64,000 bases of DNA from the NCBI GenBank assembly GCA_023428695.1, contig JAEYWY010000025.1, positions 116,748-180,747 on the forward strand, in the 5' to 3' direction. The notes under the pieces were generated by a model. That model was not told the origin of the DNA, searched no databases, and saw only the letters and a list, made by a program, of their open reading frames with translations. Shown here piece after piece: positions 1 through 7,299 of this stretch. The stretch is from Bacteroidota bacterium. GTDB lineage: Bacteria > Bacteroidota > Bacteroidia > Cytophagales > Cyclobacteriaceae. Positions within the stretch are counted from its first letter, which is position 1, and every line of letters starts with the position of its first letter. Position numbers and translations under genes: made by a program.

Positions 1-559
1 CGGCGATGTCTTCATCATAGAGTAACTGAAAGAGCGCATCCGTATCTATGATGCGGTCACCAAGAATAGATGTAAATCCGGATTTGCCGCGCGCGACCTT
101 TGGCCAGGGCGTATCAAGAAGGTGGTTACTCAGTCCAAAAACGCCCTGCTCAATTCTTGCAATTCCGTTTCCATAGTTTGAATAGTACCAGAACTCATCC
201 GGTGTGCCCGCCAGCAGGTTAAAGCCGTTGAACCGGTGGCCGTCCGTCGAAACCTGTCGCAGATATTCATCGGCAGGCACATTCCTCACAAGATAGTCGG
301 ACACCAGATGGCCACGCGACGGCGCGTCCTTTTTTAAGGTCCGCAGATCGCGGTAGTTTGTAAGCATGCTTATCCGGCCGCTTCGTGTAATACCCAACCA
401 GGTACCCATAGCCTCCAGGTCGCGTCCTGCGAGGATTTCCGGGTGATCATTCCAAAAACCTGCCGCCGCCGTTTTTCTCTTGTAGAACTCGTCGCGGTTT
501 CCCGCCACGACGAGTTTGTACTCCGGATGCTGGTCAAGCGCAAAAAAAATCAGGCACAT
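1..559 (-). CDS. NRDE family protein (TANGO2-like), 3' end cut by the window
   Basis: The reading frame runs leftward from an ATG at 557-559 to the window edge without a stop, giving 186 residues of the N-terminal part. It begins MCLIFFALDQHPEYKLVVAG and then has the family-defining NRDEF motif at about residues 21-25. GTWLGI and a conserved NYRD stretch follow, typical of NRDE/TANGO2 (DUF833) proteins. These are cytoplasmic proteins of about 230-270 residues with an Ntn-hydrolase-like N-terminal Cys2. Their bacterial substrate is not established. The start is well supported because Cys2 is conserved in the family. The gene is monocistronic as far as visible. Confidence 0.88.
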   Translation of the reverse strand, partial: MCLIFFALDQHPEYKLVVAGNRDEFYKRKTAAAGFWNDHPEILAGRDLEAMGTWLGITRSGRISMLTNYRDLRTLKKDAPSRGHLVSDYLVRNVPADEYLRQVSTDGHRFNGFNLLAGTPDEFWYYSNYGNGIARIEQGVFGLSNHLLDTPWPKVARGKSGFTSILGDRIIDTDALFQLLYDEDIA

Positions 560-586
560 GATACAAAGGTAAGGGAAGTAAACGGA

Positions 587-1468
587 CTATATCGTCCACA
601 TCGTAATGAAGAAGAGCATGGTACGATATAGCTGAAGTGCAATAAACAGACTTGGCAACGCGAGCAATGCCTTGATCCATGCCGTCTTTGTTTTCTGGTT
701 ATAGACGGTTTTTTCCATTCGGAAAAATATGAAGACGCTCAGCGTGATAGTGACCCAACTGTAAACGCTGTCGCGGAAAACCGAATTCAGAAACGTATCC
801 GAATCAAAAAAGATAAAACTGAATGCCATAAGTATCCTTGGGAGAATAACCTGGGCCAGAAGAATGACCACGCTATTGTACTCCAGCGACACGAGAACGT
901 GGTCGTAAAAAAAATAGTGATTTGAATAATTGATCAATGCGAGCGGTACGGCAACAAAAAAGACAAAAACGATGAGCAGTAGTTTGGCCATGTTTGTCGA
1001 TTGGCGCTGATATCGGTTCGTAAATTCCCCGAGTGTTACTCCTTCACTTTCCAGTTCCTTTTCAACCATCTGCCTGGCAATTGCGCTATGAGGCGTGAAG
1101 TGCATCTGTGTACGTAGATTCGCGTTGAATGTATCGAAGACCGGAAACAGAAAATAAAGCAGGTTTGCAATAAAGAACAGAGATACCGGTTTGAGAAAAG
1201 GAACGCGAATTCCGTTCATCACGTTTCGGGTTAACTCGCCGGGTCGAAGGAAAATCATCTTCGCTGTCCGGAGAGCCTTGTTATCCAGGAACGTGATTGC
1301 ATTCAGGAACTGTGTGAGCATCCGGCCGAGGGATTTATCGGATGGGATCATGACCTTCTCACCACAACGGCTGCAATACCTGCCTGTGAAATCGTGTCCG
1401 CATGTCCTGCATAACCGGGTGACGTCATAATTAAAAGATGGCGTGCGCCTGAATTCAGCAAACTTCAT
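587..1468 (-). CDS. DUF3667 domain-containing membrane protein
   Basis: The protein has about 293 residues. An N-terminal zinc-ribbon-like cluster of two CxxC pairs (CRTCG and CSRCGEK) is followed by a cytoplasmic stretch and four to five hydrophobic segments. This is the DUF3667 architecture common in Bacteroidota; its function is unknown. The reading frame is open up to a TTG at 1492, but the ATG at 1466-1468 is preferred. With that start the gene overlaps the 3' end of rnhB by 14 bases, which suggests translational coupling. I see no catalytic residues, and the role in the inner membrane cannot be predicted from sequence. Confidence 0.8.
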   Translation of the reverse strand: MKFAEFRRTPSFNYDVTRLCRTCGHDFTGRYCSRCGEKVMIPSDKSLGRMLTQFLNAITFLDNKALRTAKMIFLRPGELTRNVMNGIRVPFLKPVSLFFIANLLYFLFPVFDTFNANLRTQMHFTPHSAIARQMVEKELESEGVTLGEFTNRYQRQSTNMAKLLLIVFVFFVAVPLALINYSNHYFFYDHVLVSLEYNSVVILLAQVILPRILMAFSFIFFDSDTFLNSVFRDSVYSWVTITLSVFIFFRMEKTVYNQKTKTAWIKALLALPSLFIALQLYRTMLFFITMWTI

Positions 1469-2075
1469 ACGGAGCCGGATTGAATAACTCAAGTTGGACG
1501 GGCAAAAGTTGAAACGACCTTCTGTGATACGGTGTCACTCCCAGTTTCCTGATGCCGTCACGATGTGCTTCTGTCGGGTAGCCCATGTTTGTTTCCCAGC
1601 CGTAGCCGGGATATTCGACGGCAAGCTTCATCATGAGATCGTCACGGTATGTTTTTGCCAGAACGGACGCCGCGGCAATCGACAAGAACTTTGCGTCGCC
1701 CTTGATGATGCATCTATGCGGTATGTCGGGGTATGGATTAAACCGATTTCCGTCAATCAACAACAAAGAAGGCAACACTGACAGTTTTTGAATAGCGACA
1801 TGCATTGCCTTGAACGAAGCTTTCAGAATATTAATGCGGTCGATTTCGTCGTGACTGATTTCGGCGACAGCCCATGCAAGTGCGTCGCGTTGGATTTCCT
1901 CGCGTAGTTCTTCCCGTTCCTGGCGTGTCAATTGTTTTGAGTCGTTTAATAAAGGATGGCGATATTTTCTGGGCAGCACGACCGCTGCTGCCACAACAGG
2001 ACCGGCGAGACACCCCCGGCCAGCTTCATCACAACCTGCTTCTATATGCTTTTTCGAATACGAAGACCGGAGCAT
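1455..2075 (-). CDS. rnhB: Ribonuclease HII
   Basis: The 206-residue protein has the usual RNase HII length. It carries the signature DEAGRG near residue 16, with the acidic pair Asp16/Glu17, then LLIDGNRF (Asp near 108) and KGDAKFLSIAAASVLAK (Asp near 127), completing the DEDD metal-binding set. It cleaves RNA in RNA-DNA hybrids and removes single misincorporated ribonucleotides from DNA. The frame is open from a TTG at 2081, but the ATG two codons inside (2073-2075) is the likelier start. It is followed by and overlaps the DUF3667 gene, so the two are probably cotranscribed. Confidence 0.96.
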   Translation of the reverse strand: MLRSSYSKKHIEAGCDEAGRGCLAGPVVAAAVVLPRKYRHPLLNDSKQLTRQEREELREEIQRDALAWAVAEISHDEIDRINILKASFKAMHVAIQKLSVLPSLLLIDGNRFNPYPDIPHRCIIKGDAKFLSIAAASVLAKTYRDDLMMKLAVEYPGYGWETNMGYPTEAHRDGIRKLGVTPYHRRSFQLLPVQLELFNPAPYEVC

Positions 2076-2172
2076 GCACAAACATAAGATTCAGCGGCGT
2101 TACTCCCAAGGTACACCCGGCCGAAAATTTTCCGGAATATCGCCCGGAATTCGTGTCTACACGAAAGTTTGA

Positions 2173-2180
2173 TAGTTTTG
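2173..2180 (+). promoter_or_regulatory. Candidate -7 promoter element for the Nudix gene
   Basis: TAGTTTTG matches the Bacteroidota -7 consensus TAnnTTTG and lies 20 bases before the Nudix start codon. No convincing -33 TTG is seen at the right distance, so this is tentative. Confidence 0.3.
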
Positions 2181-2200
2181 AAGTTCGCTAACACAATCCA

Positions 2201-2764
2201 ATGGAGCAACAACACGACGAGCACCATAATCCATGGACTACCCTTTCGGGGGAAGAAAAGTATGACAATCCCTGGATCCGTGTAACTGAATACCAGGTAC
2301 TCAATCCTGCCGGGGGTCCCGGCATTTACGGAAAGGTTCATTTCAAAAACAAGGCGATTGGCGTTGTCGCGCTTGACAACGAAGGCAACACGTGGCTTGT
2401 CGGACAGTATCGATACACGTTGAATGAATTCTCCTGGGAAATTCCCGAGGGTGGAGGACCAATGGGCGACGATCCGCTCATTTCAGCGCAACGTGAGCTA
2501 AAAGAAGAGACGGGAATCTCTGCCGGCAAATGGTCGACGTTATGCAGGCTGCACACGTCAAATTCGGTCACAGATGAAGAAGGCTTCATCTTCCTCGCCG
2601 AACAGCTCACACATGGCGAGATCAACCGCGAAGACACCGAAGCCGATATGCGCGTTAAAAAAGTACCGCTTAAGGACGCTGTTCAAATGGTATTTCGCGG
2701 CGAAATCACCGACTGTATGAGCATCATCGGATTGTTGATGGCGGCACGCATCCACGGTATCTGA
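2201..2764 (+). CDS. Nudix hydrolase, ADP-ribose pyrophosphatase-like
   Basis: The 187-residue protein has the Nudix core RELKEETGI at residues 98-106, preceded by the GG-rich loop IPEGGG (81-86). The box glutamate seven residues before the RE pair is replaced by Asp (91), while the catalytic REUxEE glutamates are intact. The preceding VGQYRYTLNEFSWEIPEGG pattern is typical of ADP-sugar pyrophosphatases of the NudF/ADPRase group, which cleave ADP-ribose and related nucleotide sugars in the cytoplasm. The gene lies 11 bases upstream of the MATE gene, so they may share a transcript. Substrate specificity is inferred only from the family. Confidence 0.9.
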   Translation: MEQQHDEHHNPWTTLSGEEKYDNPWIRVTEYQVLNPAGGPGIYGKVHFKNKAIGVVALDNEGNTWLVGQYRYTLNEFSWEIPEGGGPMGDDPLISAQRELKEETGISAGKWSTLCRLHTSNSVTDEEGFIFLAEQLTHGEINREDTEADMRVKKVPLKDAVQMVFRGEITDCMSIIGLLMAARIHGI

Positions 2765-2775
2765 TTCATTCTGCT

Positions 2776-4140
2776 ATGGCGGCACTTCAACCGGTAAGCC
2801 TACACGTTCGCGAAAATCTCAAACTGGCCGTGCCTGTGATGCTCAGCAATCTCGGCCACGTATTGATGGGTCTCTGTGACAACGTCATGGTTGGACATGT
2901 CAGCGCGCTTTCACTTGCCGCCGCGGGTCTTGCCAATGTTGCGTTTAACGTTCTCCTCTTGTTTGGAATCGGCGTTTCCTATGCCATTACCCCACTTGTC
3001 GCCACCGCCGACGGAGAAGGCAACGACAAGCAGATTACCGATACAATGCGACACGGCCTCGTGGTGAACGTTGTCAATGGTATCCTGCTCGCGTGTGTTG
3101 TCGTCTTTGGCAAGGATGTCTTACACCATCTGAATCAACCCCGGGAGGTGATCACATTGTCATTGCCTTACCTCAGCATCATCACGTTTTCCCTCATTCC
3201 CGTATTGATCTTCCAGTCTTTCCGTCAGTTTGCAGAAGGAATGAGTAACACACGGATTGCACTGATAGTCGTACTTGGCAGCAATCTGCTTAACGTCATC
3301 CTTAACTACATATTGATCTACGGACACCTCGGGTTTCCCGCGCTCGGCCTCAACGGTGCCGGCTATGCGACATTCATCAGCCGTATCATTATGGCGGTCG
3401 GAATCATTGTCTACCTGTACTACCACCCGCGTTTCAAAAAATTCAGGACGGCATTTATCCCCGGCGTGTACTCCACTTCGATATTACGTCGCCTCCTTCA
3501 CCTTGGAATTCCAAGCGGGATTCAGTTCATTTTCGAAGTAACCGCGTTCGACTTTTCACTCATCATGATGGGCTGGCTTGGCAGCAACGCACTCGCAGCG
3601 CATCAGATCGTCATCAACCTCGCGACATTGAGTTACATGGTGACATCGGGCCTTGCGGCTGCAGGTACCATTCGCGTCAGTTATTTTTCGGGACGTCGCG
3701 ATCCGGGAAACCTGAAACGATCATCGGATACCATGCTTGTTCTTGGAATGTCGGTCATGATGATCTTCGCTATGATATTCATCGGTGCCAATACATTCCT
3801 TCCACACCTGTATGTAAACGACGTGGAAGTTATTCAATTCGCATCCACTCTCCTCATCATTGCCGGGCTCTTTCAGCTTTCTGACGGCGCGCAGGTAATT
3901 TGTATAGCAGCATTGCGCGGCCTGCAGGACGTCAAGGTTCCTATGGTTCTTATTTTCGTAGCATACTGGCTTGTGGGTTTGCCAATGGGCTATTGGCTCG
4001 CGTTCAACAAAGGCCTCGGCGCGCAGGGTATCTGGCTCGGTCTCCTCACCGGCCTTACGATGACTGCGATATTGATGTACACACGCCTGCGCTTCAAGAT
4101 CAGAGAACAGTGGGAAAGTGCCGTGGTTCGGGAAAAATAG
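2776..4140 (+). CDS. MATE family efflux transporter
   Basis: The 454-residue integral membrane protein has twelve predicted hydrophobic segments in two six-helix halves, matching MATE family length and layout. The N-terminal LAVPVMLSNLGHVLMGLCDN corresponds to the usual first helix, with the conserved D-N-x-M-V-G-H motif following. MATE proteins export cationic drugs and other organic compounds in exchange for Na+ or H+. It is the second gene of a short rightward group after the Nudix hydrolase and is followed by a thioesterase after 30 bases. Confidence 0.94.
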   Translation: MAALQPVSLHVRENLKLAVPVMLSNLGHVLMGLCDNVMVGHVSALSLAAAGLANVAFNVLLLFGIGVSYAITPLVATADGEGNDKQITDTMRHGLVVNVVNGILLACVVVFGKDVLHHLNQPREVITLSLPYLSIITFSLIPVLIFQSFRQFAEGMSNTRIALIVVLGSNLLNVILNYILIYGHLGFPALGLNGAGYATFISRIIMAVGIIVYLYYHPRFKKFRTAFIPGVYSTSILRRLLHLGIPSGIQFIFEVTAFDFSLIMMGWLGSNALAAHQIVINLATLSYMVTSGLAAAGTIRVSYFSGRRDPGNLKRSSDTMLVLGMSVMMIFAMIFIGANTFLPHLYVNDVEVIQFASTLLIIAGLFQLSDGAQVICIAALRGLQDVKVPMVLIFVAYWLVGLPMGYWLAFNKGLGAQGIWLGLLTGLTMTAILMYTRLRFKIREQWESAVVREK

Positions 4141-4170
4141 GTTATTTTTAACCACCCCTACCGTTTCAAA

Positions 4171-4722
4171 ATGGAAAAGTCAAAACCTGTCTCCGAGTCG
4201 CAGACAACCATCACTGAACTGATGATTCCAGCGTATGCGAACTTTGGCGGAAAGATCCACGGTGGTATACTGTTGTCGATTATGGATAAAGTTGCGTATG
4301 CGTGCGCGAGTAAACACTCCGGCGCGTACTGCGTGACCGTTTCCGTCGACAAGGTTGAGTTCCTTCAGCCGGTTGAAGTGGGCGAACTTGTATCGCTTCA
4401 TGCTTCTGTGAATTACGTGGGCCGTTCTTCGATGATCGTGGGCATCCGCGTAGAGGCGCAAAATGTCAAACTTGGCACCATCAAGCATACGAATTCGTGT
4501 TATTTCACGATGGTTGCAAAGGGCGACGATGATCGGCCTACACTCGTACCACGCCTTGTGCTTGAGAATTCAGAGCAAGTGAAACGGTTCATTGAAGCCA
4601 TGAAGATGCGTGAGATCAAAGCTAAAGTGAATGAAGAAATGAACGACGCGAAATCGCATATACATCTCGAACAGGCGTCGGAACTGCTTAAGGATGAACG
4701 CTGTATTATCCGCATGGCATGA
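4171..4722 (+). CDS. Acyl-CoA thioesterase (hotdog fold)
   Basis: The 183-residue protein opens with the arrangement IPAYANFGGKIHGGILLSIMD, which is the active-site helix of BFIT/YciA-type acyl-CoA thioesterases. The FLQPVEVGELVSLHA and RVEAQN strands of the hotdog fold follow. Such enzymes hydrolyse acyl-CoA to free fatty acid and CoA in the cytosol. The roughly 40-residue C-terminal extension is charged and helical. The gene lies close behind the MATE gene on the same strand and ahead of a PlsC-like acyltransferase, a loose lipid-metabolism context. Chain-length preference cannot be told. Confidence 0.92.
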   Translation: MEKSKPVSESQTTITELMIPAYANFGGKIHGGILLSIMDKVAYACASKHSGAYCVTVSVDKVEFLQPVEVGELVSLHASVNYVGRSSMIVGIRVEAQNVKLGTIKHTNSCYFTMVAKGDDDRPTLVPRLVLENSEQVKRFIEAMKMREIKAKVNEEMNDAKSHIHLEQASELLKDERCIIRMA

Positions 4723-4819
4723 ACGGCGGGGTCATCGCCACCACACTTATAATTTCCAGAATTGATTCGGAAAGCTTAATTTTTCCCCGAGGTTGTCGTA
4801 AAAAACTCACACCCCGGAT

Positions 4820-5551
4820 ATGAAAGTTCTGCGCGTGCTGCATACGGGTTATGGCCTTTTGGTCTTTGTCGTTCTCTTTCTGATTTTTTTTCCTTTTCTG
4901 TTGATTCCCATTCTCTTTCCAAAGATGTTTGAGCTTACCGGAATGTTAAACCGGTGGTGGGCAAGGCTGTTGTTCTTTCTTGTAGGAATCCCCTGCCGTG
5001 CCGAATACCGGTCCCCCAACATGCCTCAGCAGCAATTTGTGTTTTGTCCGAATCATTTTTCGTATCTCGATATTCCAACGGTAGCGCTAAACCGGCATAA
5101 CACCATCTTCGTCGGAAAGAGCGATATGGAGAACATACCGCTGTTTGGGTTCATGTACCGGAAGCTTCATATCACGGTAGACCGGTCAAGCCTCAGAAGC
5201 AGGTCGAATACCCTCAAGCGCTCCCTACAGGCCGTTGATGAAGGAAAAAGCCTCGTAATCTTCCCGGAAGGCGGCATTATTACGGAAAGCGAACCGAAAA
5301 TGGGCAGATTCAAAGACGGCGCGTTCCGCGTTGCCATAGAGAAACAAATCCCTATCGTGCCTGTGACGATTCCTTACAATTGGATAATTTTGCCACCGAA
5401 CGAATTCGTACTGCACTGGCATCGCCTGCAAATTATATTTCACGAGCCAATCTCAACGGAGGGACTAAACCTGAACGACGTAAATGTTCTCAAGCAAAAA
5501 GTTTTTTCCGTGATTGACTCAGAATTAAAGTTACACCTCGACCAAAAATGA
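4820..5551 (+). CDS. 1-acyl-sn-glycerol-3-phosphate acyltransferase, PlsC family
   Basis: The 243-residue protein has one or two N-terminal membrane segments (about residues 10-35). The acyltransferase HX4D motif NHFSYLD follows at 78-84 (His79, Asp84), and FPEGG at 148-152 is the glycerol-phosphate binding motif. The family transfers an acyl chain to lysophosphatidic acid to make phosphatidic acid at the inner membrane. The stop overlaps the gatC start in an ATGA, so the two genes are translationally coupled. Some PlsC-like proteins acylate other lipids such as ornithine lipids, so the exact acceptor is open. Confidence 0.92.
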   Translation: MKVLRVLHTGYGLLVFVVLFLIFFPFLLIPILFPKMFELTGMLNRWWARLLFFLVGIPCRAEYRSPNMPQQQFVFCPNHFSYLDIPTVALNRHNTIFVGKSDMENIPLFGFMYRKLHITVDRSSLRSRSNTLKRSLQAVDEGKSLVIFPEGGIITESEPKMGRFKDGAFRVAIEKQIPIVPVTIPYNWIILPPNEFVLHWHRLQIIFHEPISTEGLNLNDVNVLKQKVFSVIDSELKLHLDQK

Positions 5552-5835
5552 AAATAGACCGCGCACTGCTTGACAAGATAGCTCACCTGGCAAGGCTTGA
5601 GATCAACGAAGCCGATGCCGACAAGATGATGCAGGATATGACGGCTATTGTAGAATGGGTAGAGAAACTCAATGAAGTCGATACCGAAGGTGTGGAGCCA
5701 CTAACCACGATGAGCTTTGAGATAAATGCCCTGCGCGAGGACGTTGTCGGAGAACACCTGCCACGCGCACGCGCCCTTCAGGGAGCGCCTAAAGCCGACG
5801 ATCAATTCTTTCGCGTACCCAAGGTTTTGGAGTAA
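5548..5835 (+). CDS. gatC: Asp-tRNA(Asn)/Glu-tRNA(Gln) amidotransferase subunit C
   Basis: The 95-residue protein has the normal GatC length and sequence. It begins with a helix MKIDRALLDKIAHLARLEI, then has the VEWVEKLNEVDTEGVEPLTT linker and ends in a C-terminal FFRVPKVLE. GatC is the small belt subunit that holds GatA and GatB together in the GatCAB complex, which amidates misacylated Glu-tRNA(Gln) and/or Asp-tRNA(Asn). The start overlaps the acyltransferase stop by four bases. gatA and gatB are not in this window. Confidence 0.96.
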   Translation: MKIDRALLDKIAHLARLEINEADADKMMQDMTAIVEWVEKLNEVDTEGVEPLTTMSFEINALREDVVGEHLPRARALQGAPKADDQFFRVPKVLE

Positions 5836-5844
5836 CAACCCTGG

Positions 5845-7188
5845 TTATTCGTTAGCCTCCACGTTACTTTCATCCACGTCTTCGGACGTCACCTTCTTCA
5901 GGAAAAAGTATCCGCACGTGCCTGCCACCAGGGATGCGGCAAAAATGCCCAGCTTTGCTTTCATAACGAGATCACTGTCGGTAAACGCCAGATTGGTAAT
6001 AAACAGCGACATAGTGAAGCCGACACCGCCAATGAGGGCAATACCGGCGATGTGGCCAAAATGAAGTCCATCAGGCAAAGTGGCAATTCCGGTTTTTGTC
6101 GCAAGCCAGGTTGCACCAAGTATCCCCGTAAACTTGCCGACTATTAACCCGGCTATAATTCCTATGCTGACACCTTCGAAAAAGTGACCAGTCAACACGC
6201 TGATGTCGATTTTAACACCGGAGTTGGAGAACGCGAAAACCGGCATCACCAGAAACGTGACCCATGGTACCAGCACATGTTCGAGTCGCTGCAACGGAGG
6301 CGCTGCCTGAAGGGAAAGTTTTCCAATCCTGTGGACTGCCTCGTACTGCTCTGCCTCAAGTAATGTTTTGTCATTCGGAGGGATCGCTTTGAATCGATCA
6401 ACCTCATCACTCAGGGATTCAACGAATTTGTTCTCATCGATATATCGACGCGCCGGTATTGTCATCGCGGCAAGCACACCGGCAATCGTTGCATGGATAC
6501 CCGACATAAGAAACGCGAGCCAGACGCCACCTATACCGATAACTGCGTAAAAAAGCGTTCGGCGTATGCCCAGATAGTTTCCCAGCAACAATACACCGAT
6601 AAAGCCGAGGCCCCATAAAAGACTGGCAACAGAAACTTCAGACGTATAAAAAAATGCAATCACGAGGACCGCACCAAGGTCATCTGCAATGGCTAATGCC
6701 GTAAGGAATACTCTCAACGAAACGGGTACGCGTTTCCCCAACAGTGCGAGGATCGCCAGCGCAAACGCGATATCGGTCGCCATGGGAATACCCCATCCGT
6801 GGACGGAATCTGTTCCGGCAGTAAAGGCAGTGTAAATGAGGGCCGGGACAATCATTCCACCGGCCGCCGCTGCTAACGGGAGGCTTGCCAGTTTCCAGGT
6901 TGACAATTCTCCACCCATGATCTCGCGCTTTATCTCGAGGCCCACGGTGAAGAAGAACATGGCCATCAGACCGTCGTTGATCCATTCATGCAACATTTTG
7001 TTGACCGAAAAGTCGGCAAAGTGAAACGAGAAATGGGTTTCCCATAATTCATGATAGGCAGTGGCCCACGGCGTGTTGGCGATAATCAATGCCATTACTG
7101 CACTGATCAGGAGAAGACTTCCCGATGCAGTGTCCTGTCCCATATATCGTTGAAAAGGCCGAACCAGCCTGTCAATCTTTGCTGCCAT
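5845..7188 (-). CDS. nhaA: Na+/H+ antiporter NhaA
   Basis: The 447-residue membrane protein contains the NhaA hallmarks: GWGIPMATDIAFAL (131-144, with the conserved Asp of TDIAF) and ALAIADDLGAV (165-175, Asp169-Asp170, the ion-binding pair equivalent to Asp163/164 of E. coli). It exchanges two H+ for one Na+ across the inner membrane, for pH and sodium homeostasis. A charged cytoplasmic loop around residues 245-295 and a polar C-terminus are longer than in E. coli NhaA. The gene ends convergently nine bases after gatC. Confidence 0.97.
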   Translation of the reverse strand: MAAKIDRLVRPFQRYMGQDTASGSLLLISAVMALIIANTPWATAYHELWETHFSFHFADFSVNKMLHEWINDGLMAMFFFTVGLEIKREIMGGELSTWKLASLPLAAAAGGMIVPALIYTAFTAGTDSVHGWGIPMATDIAFALAILALLGKRVPVSLRVFLTALAIADDLGAVLVIAFFYTSEVSVASLLWGLGFIGVLLLGNYLGIRRTLFYAVIGIGGVWLAFLMSGIHATIAGVLAAMTIPARRYIDENKFVESLSDEVDRFKAIPPNDKTLLEAEQYEAVHRIGKLSLQAAPPLQRLEHVLVPWVTFLVMPVFAFSNSGVKIDISVLTGHFFEGVSIGIIAGLIVGKFTGILGATWLATKTGIATLPDGLHFGHIAGIALIGGVGFTMSLFITNLAFTDSDLVMKAKLGIFAASLVAGTCGYFFLKKVTSEDVDESNVEANE

Positions 7189-7299
7189 CTGACTTTCTTT
7201 TGATCAATTGTCCACCCTACTTGTGTATAATTATGGGGCCTGTGTACGTTTTCAAATCCGGTGGTCAACCCTTAGCTTGCACCTCAAAGTAGCATTACA

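Noticed and set aside
2042..2341. Leftward 99-codon frame upstream of rnhB
   Set aside because: It overlaps the Nudix gene and the rnhB start and has no supporting motif; the gap is better explained by promoters.
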